From UBA3775 sp964584255 (GTDB lineage: Bacteria > Bacillota > Clostridia > Lachnospirales > Lachnospiraceae): DNA of 26,785 nucleotides. Positions within the stretch are counted from its first letter, which is position 1, and each line of letters opens with the position of its first letter. The notes under the pieces were generated by a model. The model did no database searches and had not been told where the DNA came from. It saw nothing but the letters and a program-made list of their open reading frames with translations. The stretch covers positions 1 through 26,785 of the forward strand of contig CAZOZM010000022.1 of assembly GCA_964584255.1 (NCBI GenBank), given 5' to 3'. A program made the position numbers and the translations under genes. Shown here piece after piece: positions 7,183 to 14,063 of the stretch.

Positions 7183-7995
7183 TTATCTGAACAGACTCTT
7201 TTTCTTAGAATCAGGTTCAAAATTATATGGTTTGCCATCGTTAAGCATGACTTCCTTTGCTAAATCTCTATATGACTGTGCTCCTACCGAACGGGAATCA
7301 TACTTTATAATTGGTTTACCGAAGCTTGGTGCTTCTGCCAATCTTATATTTCTTGGAATCAGACTGGAATAAATATGCTGGTCAAGATTTTCCTTAACTG
7401 TATCAACAATCTGAAGGCTAAGATTAGTTCTGCCGTCGTACATTGTAAATACCACACCGTCAACTTTCAATTTACTGTTCAATCTCTCCTTAACCAGGTC
7501 AATTGTATGTAAAAGCTGTGTCAGACCTTCAAGTGCATAAAATTCACACTGAATCGGTATTATCACTGAATCAGCACATGAAAGTGCATTTAAGGTTAAC
7601 GTATTCAGAGAAGGAGGACAGTCTATTATTATATAGTCATACTTCCTTCTATTTGTTACAAGGTGTGATTTTAATATGTATTCCTTATTTTCTATTCCCA
7701 GTAAATCTTTTTCTGCCGCGGCAAGGTCAACATCCGACGGCAATATGTAAAGATTTTCAAATTCAGTTTTAATTAAAACCTGATTAAATGTACACTCACA
7801 TAGCAATAAATCATATGTGGAATACTTTAACTCGGATTTTTCTATTCCAAGTCCGCTGGATGCGTTTCCCTGAGGATCTAAATCTACAACCAGTACCTTC
7901 ATTCCTGCTTCCGCAAGACATGCTGCCAAATTAATGGATGTTGTAGTCTTTCCTACTCCGCCTTTTTGATTTGCAATTGCAATTATCTTACCCAT
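7183..7995 (-). CDS. parA: Chromosome-partitioning ATPase ParA (Soj)
   Basis: 270 residues, short chromosomal (type Ib-like) ParA without an N-terminal helix-turn-helix. The deviant Walker A KGGVGKTTT (11-19) has the signature lysine of MinD/ParA ATPases; VVDLDPQGN and YIIIDCPPSLN are the A' and Walker B regions. ATP-bound dimers bind nonspecific DNA and are stimulated by ParB; in Firmicutes the protein also regulates DnaA. The ATG at 7993-7995 has GAGGAG upstream. It lies 69 bp after rsmG and 26 bp before parB, in the same transcript. The C-terminus ends in a short basic KKKSLFR tail. Confidence 0.96.
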   Translation of the reverse strand: MGKIIAIANQKGGVGKTTTSINLAACLAEAGMKVLVVDLDPQGNASSGLGIEKSELKYSTYDLLLCECTFNQVLIKTEFENLYILPSDVDLAAAEKDLLGIENKEYILKSHLVTNRRKYDYIIIDCPPSLNTLTLNALSCADSVIIPIQCEFYALEGLTQLLHTIDLVKERLNSKLKVDGVVFTMYDGRTNLSLQIVDTVKENLDQHIYSSLIPRNIRLAEAPSFGKPIIKYDSRSVGAQSYRDLAKEVMLNDGKPYNFEPDSKKKSLFR

Positions 7996-8064
7996 TTTTT
8001 CTCCTCAAACATAAAACTATTGAAGAATACTCTACCCTTCTTCTGAAATATCTGTTACATTTTC

Positions 8065-8799
8065 CTATAAAGGATTTTTATCCGCTTTTCGCCCGACTCT
8101 TGGATACTTACCTGGTGTCGGTCTATCCTTTTTCACTATCGGAATCATTCTGTCAATACTTGATTCTTTTCCAAGGCTAAACTTATTTATTTCTAAAAGT
8201 TTACACCCTAAAGTCTTTATTGCATTGTCTCCTTCAAGTATTTCTTCCTCTGCATTACCGGATTTATAAGGCAAAAAGAAACCACCAACTTTAAGATAAG
8301 GTATACAATATTCAGATAAAGATGACATTTTTGCAACAGCTCTGCTTACAATCAGATCATACTGTTCCCTAAATTCAGGTTTTCTTGCAAATTCTTCAGC
8401 TCTGGCATGTACTGTCTGAATTTTTTCAAGTTTTAAATCTCTTATAACTTCGTTCAGAAAGTTTATCCTTTTGTTCAAAGAATCCATAAGCGTTATCTCA
8501 AGATTTGGAAACATTATCTTCAAAGGAATTCCGGGAAATCCGGCTCCAGTTCCGATATCCAATAATTTTGCATTTTCACTGTTTAATATATTCAAAACTT
8601 CTTTGTTTTCCGTTTTTACCACAGAACAGCTGTCTGCAAAATGTTTAAGCACGACATCTTCATATTCCGTGATTGCAGTCAGATTCATTACCTTGTTTTT
8701 CTCTATGAGCATTTCATAGAATTTTTCAAATTGTTCTATCTGCTCATCAGATGGTTTCAAGCCCATACTTTCAAGACTTTCAACAAGTATCAAACTCAT
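8065..8799 (-). CDS. rsmG: 16S rRNA m7G527 methyltransferase RsmG (GidB)
   Basis: 244 residues. The SAM-binding motif is LLDIGTGAGFPGIPLKI (79-95); VSRAVAKM and the N-terminal helical region (EKFYEMLIEKNKVMNLTAI) are typical of GidB. It methylates N7 of G527 in the 530 loop of 16S rRNA with S-adenosylmethionine. The ATG at 8797-8799 has AAGGAG about 10 nt upstream. It is first in the apparent rsmG-parA-parB-DUF4446-DUF3881 operon. In many Firmicutes rsmG directly follows mnmG; here the 1.5-kb parS region separates them. Confidence 0.96.
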   Translation of the reverse strand: MSLILVESLESMGLKPSDEQIEQFEKFYEMLIEKNKVMNLTAITEYEDVVLKHFADSCSVVKTENKEVLNILNSENAKLLDIGTGAGFPGIPLKIMFPNLEITLMDSLNKRINFLNEVIRDLKLEKIQTVHARAEEFARKPEFREQYDLIVSRAVAKMSSLSEYCIPYLKVGGFFLPYKSGNAEEEILEGDNAIKTLGCKLLEINKFSLGKESSIDRMIPIVKKDRPTPGKYPRVGRKADKNPL

Positions 8800-8901
8800 A
8801 AAATCTGCTCTCCTTCAGTTTTCTTAGTCAAAAATACCCTATAAAATAGAGTAATAAGTATTTCTTGCTGGCAGAATTTATTTTCTCAGCTCACTTTACT
8901 A

Positions 8902-8910
8902 ATTATAACA
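8902..8910 (-). promoter_or_regulatory. Proximal extended -10 promoter of the rsmG-parAB operon
   Basis: On the minus strand TGT then TATAAT forms an extended -10 (8902-8910). No good -35 lies 17 bp upstream, which an extended -10 can tolerate. Its start would be about 95-100 bp before rsmG. Confidence 0.4.
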
Positions 8911-8956
8911 TGATTCGCACTTCGTGCTTGTCGATTTCTCCGAAATCTATCATGTT
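8907..8956. other. Three-way-junction-like structured element in the operon leader
   Basis: An outer 8-bp stem, AACATGAT (8907-8914) with ATCATGTT (8949-8956), encloses two small hairpins: GCAC-TTC-GTGC (8917-8927) and GATTTC-TCC-GAAATC (8933-8947). In the transcript from the distal promoter this could fold as a three-way junction. Its edge overlaps the proximal -10 box. It may be a regulatory leader structure or a copy of a dispersed repeat. Confidence 0.4.
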
Positions 8957-9007
8957 CTTTCGGCGTTCGCTAATAAAGATTAAGCTCTCTCTTAGCTCAC
9001 TTTGCTA

Positions 9008-9036
9008 ATTATATCACAACCGTACACATAATCCAA
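9008..9036 (-). promoter_or_regulatory. Distal promoter of the rsmG-parA-parB operon
   Basis: On the minus strand TTGGAT (9031-9036), a 17-bp spacer, then TATAAT (9008-9013) preceded by TGA, which makes an extended -10. The predicted start is about 200 bp before rsmG, giving a long leader that passes through the structured element. Confidence 0.6.
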
Positions 9037-9172
9037 CAATATACTTCTTACACCTTTATTAATTTTCCGGGTAATTACTTAAATAGTTTATAGATAAATA
9101 TACTGGCAATTCAACATCTTTTATTCGCATCTTTGTGATTAAATATTTGGCGTAATTTTCTTTATCCGTGAA

Positions 9173-9188
9173 TGTTTCACATGAAACA
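9173..9188 (+). promoter_or_regulatory. parS site 1 of the array
   Basis: TGTTTCACATGAAACA, one central base away from the Bacillus parS consensus. Confidence 0.9.
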
Positions 9189-9315
9189 ATTTTATCTATC
9201 TTCCTTTATGTTTTATTATCTGAACTTTATACACAACTTAGTTTTTACATCATCAATCTTTGATATAAAATCTGCATATCTAACTCTATTAATATGATAA
9301 TCGGACCTTATAAAA

Positions 9316-9331
9316 TGTATCACATGAAACA
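9316..9331 (+). promoter_or_regulatory. parS site 2 of the array
   Basis: TGTATCACATGAAACA; position 4 is the tolerated N of the consensus. Same orientation as site 1. Confidence 0.82.
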
Positions 9332-9506
9332 TTTTATACACTTTACTTACTATTATCTAATTTAAAATCAATTTTCTGAAACTTTCTTGTTTATACACCG
9401 AAGATACTACCTTCAATATTAAACATTTACCTCCACTATTCTGATTATATACCCTTTTTTATTAGATATTTTAACTTCTAACTCCTACTTAGATTAGCTT
9501 TAGATT

Positions 9507-9522
9507 TGTTTCACATGAAACA
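9507..9522 (+). promoter_or_regulatory. parS site 3 of the array
   Basis: TGTTTCACATGAAACA, identical to site 1 and in the same orientation, 191 bp after site 2. Confidence 0.9.
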
Positions 9523-9709
9523 TTTTCATCAATCCTTATTGCTTTATTACCTAATGTAAATGTCATTTTTTTGCTTTCTGATTTGTTTAAGAATTGAGAA
9601 TATTTGCTTTTTATATTAAGCATTTATATATTTACCTTCCATTCCTATTTATTCTCATATACCTATTAGATCCTTATATCCAATTTCCTAACTATTTCAT
9701 TTTCTTAAA

Positions 9710-9725
9710 TGTTTCACATGAAACA
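9710..9725 (+). promoter_or_regulatory. parS site 4 of the array
   Basis: TGTTTCACATGAAACA, identical to sites 1 and 3, 203 bp after site 3. Confidence 0.9.
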
Positions 9726-9921
9726 CTTATTTTATTAACCTTAAACGCCTTCATATTCATTTGCCTAGATTATACATCAATATCTTTAAAGCTTTTTAGT
9801 CTTTCACAGATCTAAACATCTGCATTTTTACATTAAACATTTATTACCTGCCATTTTAACTTTATCTTCCCTTTTCTGTCAGAGACTAAATTTCAAATTT
9901 TTACTTGTGTCATTTTCAATT

Positions 9922-9937
9922 TTTTTCACATGAAACA
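9922..9937 (+). promoter_or_regulatory. parS-like site 5 (one arm base changed)
   Basis: TTTTTCACATGAAACA: G at position 2 is T, the rest matches site 1; 212 bp after site 4. Probably weaker binding. Confidence 0.68.
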
Positions 9938-10006
9938 TTTTTTCTAATATCATAACACTAACTTCTGTTAATTACTGTCATTTATCTGATTCAATTTTTG
10001 ATTACA

Positions 10007-10022
10007 TGTATCATGTGGAATA
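10007..10022 (-). promoter_or_regulatory. Degenerate parS-like site 6
   Basis: The plus strand reads TGTATCATGTGGAATA, three changes from the reverse-oriented parS of this window. It is probably a decayed copy and may not bind ParB. Confidence 0.4.
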
Positions 10023-10280
10023 TTTTTCAATTTTTTACTTTATTTATGTATTTTGTTTTCTAATCTGCATAATTATTTACACTTTGTAATCTAGCCTCAC
10101 CTTTTTTCATATTATTGTAGTGTTATTTCAATACTAAAGTTTATTTGCCGGAAATCAAATTGAGACCTGTTTTTATACAAGTTTTTCCACTTAATAAACT
10201 TCATATTATTTACCTAATTCCTTTATAAAAGTGCAATTAAACTATCATAATAAAACCATTTTCACATTTTCGGAATAAAA

Positions 10281-10320
10281 AAACTGTGTAAATGTTTCAC
10301 ATGAAACATCTACACAGTTT
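10281..10320 (-). terminator. mnmG intrinsic terminator built around a parS
   Basis: A 40-nt inverted repeat begins 13 bp past the mnmG stop codon: AAACTGTGTA (10281-10290) pairs with TACACAGTTT (10311-10320), and the inner part is the parS. Nineteen of 20 positions pair. The single mismatch becomes a G-U pair only in the minus-strand RNA, which is the mnmG transcript. That RNA then runs into T7 from the A-run at 10277-10283. It is a textbook intrinsic terminator for mnmG. Confidence 0.85.
10293..10308 (+). promoter_or_regulatory. parS site 7, inside the mnmG terminator
   Basis: TGTTTCACATGAAACA, identical to sites 1, 3 and 4, forms the inner half of the terminator stem. Confidence 0.9.
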
Positions 10321-10333
10321 AACTAGAATTCTG

Positions 10334-12235
10334 TTACATTTTATGTGCCGTAAGATATACCAACAATACCGATATATCTGCAGGAGAAACTCCTGAAATT
10401 CTTGATGCTTGTCCAACACTCTCCGGTCGTATTTTTGAAAGTTTTTGTCTTGCTTCAAGTCTGAGAGATTCAATATCGTTATAATCTACAGAAGCAGGTA
10501 TCTTTTTATTTTCCAACTTTTTAAAATGTTCAACCTGCTGCATCTGTCTTTCGATATATCCGGCATACTTAATTTCAATATTAATTTGCTCAATTACATC
10601 GCTGTCCAATGGCTTTCTGTCATTATCCAACTCTGCAATTTTATCATAATCCAACTCAGGTCTTCTTATAAGTTCGACAAGAGATGTACCCGTATGTATT
10701 GATGATGACCCGATTTTTTCCAATATTGAATTGTTTCTTTCACTTGCGCCTATATTAACATTATTCAGACGTTCAATTTCTTCAGCAATAAGTCTCTTTT
10801 TTTCAACGAACTTTGAATATCTTTCATCACTTATAAGTCCTATTTCATGACCTGTTTCTGTGAGTCGGATATCAGCATTATCCTGTCTTAAGAGAAGTCT
10901 GTACTCTGCTCTGCTTGTCATCATTCTATATGGTTCCAATGTTTCTTTTGTAACCAAGTCATCAATTAAAACGCCGATATATGCCTGACTTCTGTCAAGA
11001 ATTATAGGTTCTTGATTATGAATATACCTTGCCGCATTTATTCCTGCCATAATTCCCTGAGCAGCCGCCTCTTCATAACCGGATGAACCATTAGCCTGAC
11101 CGGCAGAAAAAAATCCTCTTATATTTTTTGCCTCAAGTGATTCTTTTAACTGCATAGGATTTATACAATCGTACTCAATTGCATATGCATTTCTTACAAC
11201 AACAGCATTTTCCAATCCCTTTATCGATCTGTACATTTTTAACTGCACTTCTTCCGGAAGAGACGATGATAATCCTGAAAGATACATTTCATTTGTGTAA
11301 TCACCTTCCGGTTCTACAAAAAACTGATGTCTTTCCTTGTCAGAAAATTTTACAACCTTATCTTCAATAGAAGGACAATATCTTGGGCCTGTACCTTTTA
11401 TATTACCACTAAATAACGGACTTCTGTCTATATTTTCCTTTATAATTTCATGTGTGTCCGTATTTGTATATCCCAAATAGCACAAGCACTGTTCTTTTCT
11501 TATATCCTCCTCTTTGTTTTCAAAAGAGAAAGGAGTTATTTTATCATCTCCGTACTGTGGCTCAAGTTTTGAAAAATCTATCGTTCTTTTATCAATTCTG
11601 GCAGGTGTTCCTGTTTTGAATCTATACATTTCTAATCCCATTTTAATGAGAGAATCTGTCAAGAAAGTAGCTCGTGGAAGACCATTTGGCCCTGTATACT
11701 GACTTACCTCACCATAAATACATCTTGCATTAAGATATACACCACTGCATAGAATTACCGCTTTAGCATTATAAACAGCACCGGACACAGTCTTAATTCC
11801 GGTAACCGTTTTTACGGAGTTTTCTTCTTTCCATAAAACCTCTGATACCTCAGCCTGTTTCAATGTGAGATTTTCAGTATTTTCCATTACCTTTCTCATC
11901 TCATTACTGTACTTCTGCTTATCTGCCTGAGCCCTCAAACTATGTACTGCCGGTCCTTTAGAAGTATTCAGCATCTTTGACTGAATATATGTCTTATCTA
12001 TATTTTTACCCATTTCGCCGCCAAGAGCATCTATCTCTTTCACCAGATGACCTTTACTGGTTCCACCGATATTTGGATTGCATGGCATCATCGCAATTGA
12101 ATCCGTGCTCACCATAAAACATATTGTACTGCATCCGAGCCTAGCTAAAGCAAGAGCAGCTTCACAACCTGCATGACCTGCACCTATAACTATGGCATCA
12201 TATGTTCCGGCTTCAAATGTTGGTATATTTTCCAC
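10334..12235 (-). CDS. mnmG: tRNA uridine-34 carboxymethylaminomethyl enzyme MnmG (GidA)
   Basis: 633 residues from a GTG at 12233-12235, chosen because AAGGAG lies 6 nt upstream; a TTG six codons earlier would swallow that site. The FAD-binding motif is VIGAGHAGCEAAL (about 16-28). CNPNIGGTSKGHLVKEIDALGG, PRYCPSIEDKVVKF and GQANGSSGYEEAAAQG are GidA signatures, and the C-terminal helical domain for MnmE and tRNA contact is present. With MnmE it uses methylene-tetrahydrofolate, GTP, and ammonium or glycine to modify wobble U34. mnmE lies upstream on the same strand, separated by a structured repeat. The transcript ends at the parS-containing terminator. Confidence 0.96.
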   Translation of the reverse strand: MENIPTFEAGTYDAIVIGAGHAGCEAALALARLGCSTICFMVSTDSIAMMPCNPNIGGTSKGHLVKEIDALGGEMGKNIDKTYIQSKMLNTSKGPAVHSLRAQADKQKYSNEMRKVMENTENLTLKQAEVSEVLWKEENSVKTVTGIKTVSGAVYNAKAVILCSGVYLNARCIYGEVSQYTGPNGLPRATFLTDSLIKMGLEMYRFKTGTPARIDKRTIDFSKLEPQYGDDKITPFSFENKEEDIRKEQCLCYLGYTNTDTHEIIKENIDRSPLFSGNIKGTGPRYCPSIEDKVVKFSDKERHQFFVEPEGDYTNEMYLSGLSSSLPEEVQLKMYRSIKGLENAVVVRNAYAIEYDCINPMQLKESLEAKNIRGFFSAGQANGSSGYEEAAAQGIMAGINAARYIHNQEPIILDRSQAYIGVLIDDLVTKETLEPYRMMTSRAEYRLLLRQDNADIRLTETGHEIGLISDERYSKFVEKKRLIAEEIERLNNVNIGASERNNSILEKIGSSSIHTGTSLVELIRRPELDYDKIAELDNDRKPLDSDVIEQINIEIKYAGYIERQMQQVEHFKKLENKKIPASVDYNDIESLRLEARQKLSKIRPESVGQASRISGVSPADISVLLVYLTAHKM

Positions 12236-12270
12236 TTTTTTCTCCTTTTCCAAACTTAAAATGCTATGAA

Positions 12271-12591
12271 TCGTTTGATTTCTATTTACATTTTACCCTA
12301 GATTTGAAACTGCCTTGTTGTTTCAAATCTCCTATGTAAATAGCCAAGCCCTGCTTGGCGTAGTAATCTCGACGAACAGTTTCACTGTGAGTCGTTAGAT
12401 TTATATTTACATTATAAATAGCCAAGCCCTGCTTGGCGTAGTAATCTCGACGAACAGTTTCACTGTGAGNNNNNNNNNNNNNNNNNNNNNNNNNNNNNNN
12501 NNNNNNNNNNNNNNNNNNNNNNNNNNNNNNNNNNNNNNNNNNNNNNNNNNNNNNNNNNNNNNNNNNNNNTCGTTAGATTTCTATTTACATT
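12271..12591. repeat. 78-bp structured tandem repeat between mnmE and mnmG, with assembly gap
   Basis: One full 78-bp unit (12341-12418) and the first 51 bp of a second (12419-12469) are identical over their overlap. A 22-bp end module occurs three times: 12271-12292, 12392-12413 and 12570-12591. Each unit has a perfect GCCAAGC-CCT-GCTTGGC palindrome and a hairpin CGAC-GA-ACAGT-TTC-ACTGT-GA-GTCG with tandem G-A mismatches. A separate 11-bp inverted repeat, AGATTTGAAAC (12300-12310) with GTTTCAAATCT (12320-12330), lies nearer mnmG, itself enclosed by CTATTTACAT/ATGTAAATAG (12282-12291, 12334-12343). The array probably belongs to a dispersed structured repeat family; the true copy number is hidden by the gap. 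Confidence 0.8.
12470..12569. other. Assembly gap of 100 N
   Basis: Exactly 100 N, a conventional scaffold gap of unknown length. The sequence resumes at the very base that should follow in the 78-bp unit, so the gap most likely stands for a whole number of collapsed repeat copies, possibly none. Confidence 0.95.
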
Positions 12592-13975
12592 ATTTACCCA
12601 TACAAAACTCCTTAAATATGGTATTTATTAAATCTTCGTCCGTTTCCTCACCTATAATTTTTCCAAGTGAAGAATATGCGTTCATCAGATCTATTGTGAA
12701 GAAATCCTCAGGCATTCCGTTATTTATTGAATCTATAACCTGACCCAAAGAATTTTTTGCGTTAATTAAACACTCTTTATGTCTTTCAGATGTTATGCAT
12801 ACTTCATCATCTGTGACTATTTCATTTTTAAAGAACAAATCCTTTATGACTTCATAAAGTTTTTCCAATCCCCTTCCCTCAATTGCTGACATATATACAA
12901 CCGGGGAATTCAGTTTTTCAAGAAATTCTTCATCCGCCATTTTTTCACTGTCGGTTTTGTTTACAACAGTAATATACTTTCTTTCCTTAATCTTTTCAAG
13001 GATTTCAAAGTCATTTTCATCAAGTTTTCTCGAATAATCAAGAACATATATAATCAAATCTGCCCCATCTATAGCCTTTAATGACCTCTCAACACCCATT
13101 TTTTCGATAACATCCTCTGTCTTTCTTATACCGGCAGTATCAATTATGTTAAGTGTTATTCCATCAAAATTTGTCACTTCTTCGAGAGTATCTCTTGTTG
13201 TTCCCTCTATATCAGAAACAATTGCCCTTTCTTCTCCTAAAATTGCATTAAGAAGCGTTGATTTTCCTACGTTTGGTTTACCTACAATACAGGTATTAAT
13301 ACCCTCATTTATAAGCTTTCCTCTATCCGCTGATTTAATAAGTCTTTCAATTTCCTTTATCGAATCAGCTACATTTTCGGCTAATTCCACTGCAAACCCA
13401 TCTATACTTATGTGTTCCGGATCATCCAATGCTGCTTCAATAAAAGCCGTATCTCTCAATATCTTTGTCCGTAAATTATCTATTTTCTTTAGTTCATTAC
13501 CACTAAGCTGCTTAATTGAATTGTTAAGAGCCATTGCATTTTTAGAATTGATTACATTAATTACAGCCTCAGCCTGACTTAAGTCAATTCTTCCATTTAA
13601 AAAGGCACGCTTTGTAAATTCACCCGGCTCTGCCATTCTTGCACCTTTTCTTATAACAAGCTGCAAAATAGTCTTTGTAACCAACAATCCGCCGTGACAG
13701 TCAATTTCTACGACATCTTCCCGCGTATATGAAGCAGGATTTTTAAATATCAAAACCATTACTTCATCAACGATTCTTTCTTCATCAACAATACATCCAT
13801 AAGAAACTGTGTGCGAATTTGTTTTTTCCACATCTATGAACCCATTTTTTCCATCCCTACCGGTTTTAAAAATTGATTCAATGATATTAAAACTGTCCGG
13901 ACCGCTTATTCTTATAACTGAAATTCCACCACTGGTCATTCCAGTAGCAATTGCTGCAATTGTATCTGAAACCAC
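12590..13975 (-). CDS. mnmE: tRNA modification GTPase MnmE (TrmE)
   Basis: 461 residues from a GTG at 13973-13975 with TAGGAG six nt upstream. The N-terminal folate-binding and dimerisation domain (about 1-118) carries CHGG and EPGEFTKRAFLNG. Helical domains flank a G domain with G1 GKPNVGKS (232-239), G2 TTRDT, G3 DTAG (279-282) and G4 NKTD. The C-terminal CMGK (458-461) supplies the conserved cysteine of the family's C-x-G-K end. It partners MnmG in U34 modification of tRNA. Its stop codon touches the repeat array, so the 3' mRNA end enters the structured repeats. Confidence 0.97.
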   Translation of the reverse strand: MVSDTIAAIATGMTSGGISVIRISGPDSFNIIESIFKTGRDGKNGFIDVEKTNSHTVSYGCIVDEERIVDEVMVLIFKNPASYTREDVVEIDCHGGLLVTKTILQLVIRKGARMAEPGEFTKRAFLNGRIDLSQAEAVINVINSKNAMALNNSIKQLSGNELKKIDNLRTKILRDTAFIEAALDDPEHISIDGFAVELAENVADSIKEIERLIKSADRGKLINEGINTCIVGKPNVGKSTLLNAILGEERAIVSDIEGTTRDTLEEVTNFDGITLNIIDTAGIRKTEDVIEKMGVERSLKAIDGADLIIYVLDYSRKLDENDFEILEKIKERKYITVVNKTDSEKMADEEFLEKLNSPVVYMSAIEGRGLEKLYEVIKDLFFKNEIVTDDEVCITSERHKECLINAKNSLGQVIDSINNGMPEDFFTIDLMNAYSSLGKIIGEETDEDLINTIFKEFCMGK

Positions 13976-14021
13976 TTTTTTCTCCTAATCCAATAAAATA
14001 AAGAAAATATACAATTTTAAA

Positions 14022-14055
14022 ATATGGCAGACCTGTAAAAACCGATCTGCCATAT
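14022..14055 (-). terminator. Terminator-like hairpin after jag
   Basis: ATATGGCAGA (14022-14031) and TCTGCCATAT (14046-14055) are perfect 10-bp arms. On the minus strand the hairpin is followed by TTTAAAATT, a weak T-tract. It begins 8 bp past the jag stop and may end most of the rpmH-to-jag transcript before mnmE. Confidence 0.55.
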
Positions 14056-14063
14056 AAGTTACA

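Larger units (their letters stand above)
8888..9013. repeat. Direct 20-bp repeat carrying duplicated promoter elements
   Basis: AGCTCACTTTACTAATTATA (8888-8907) and AGCTCACTTTGCTAATTATA (8994-9013) differ at one base and lie 106 bp apart. Each contains, on the minus strand, a TATAAT -10 box and the following initially transcribed bases, so the repeat is a copied promoter core. Confidence 0.75.
9057..10280. other. parS array region without genes (centromere-like)
   Basis: About 1.2 kb of very AT-rich sequence with no credible gene on either strand. It contains five parS sites and one degenerate site, spaced roughly 85-210 bp. Between sites, shared motifs recur at similar offsets: TTATTATCTGA, CTATTATCTAA and TTATTACCTAA lie 34-40 bp after three successive parS starts, and ATTAAACATTTA-like blocks at 9416, 9613 and 9830 lie 100-120 bp after theirs. 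This points to ancient tandem duplication of a roughly 200-bp parS unit. With the parS in parB and the one in the mnmG terminator, seven good sites lie within 3.3 kb, so this is the main ParB loading zone near oriC. Confidence 0.8.

Noticed and set aside
9594..9815. 73-residue hydrophobic ORF in the parS region, plus strand
   Set aside because: It runs through a parS site, has no ribosome site, and its composition is what AT-rich noncoding DNA gives by chance.
12341..12469. Tandem repeats as a possible CRISPR array
   Set aside because: The whole 78-bp unit repeats with no variable spacers and there are no cas genes; it is a tandem structured repeat.
12465..12743. ORF reading through the N gap on the plus strand
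   Set aside because: It consists of unknown bases plus the antisense of the mnmE 3' end.
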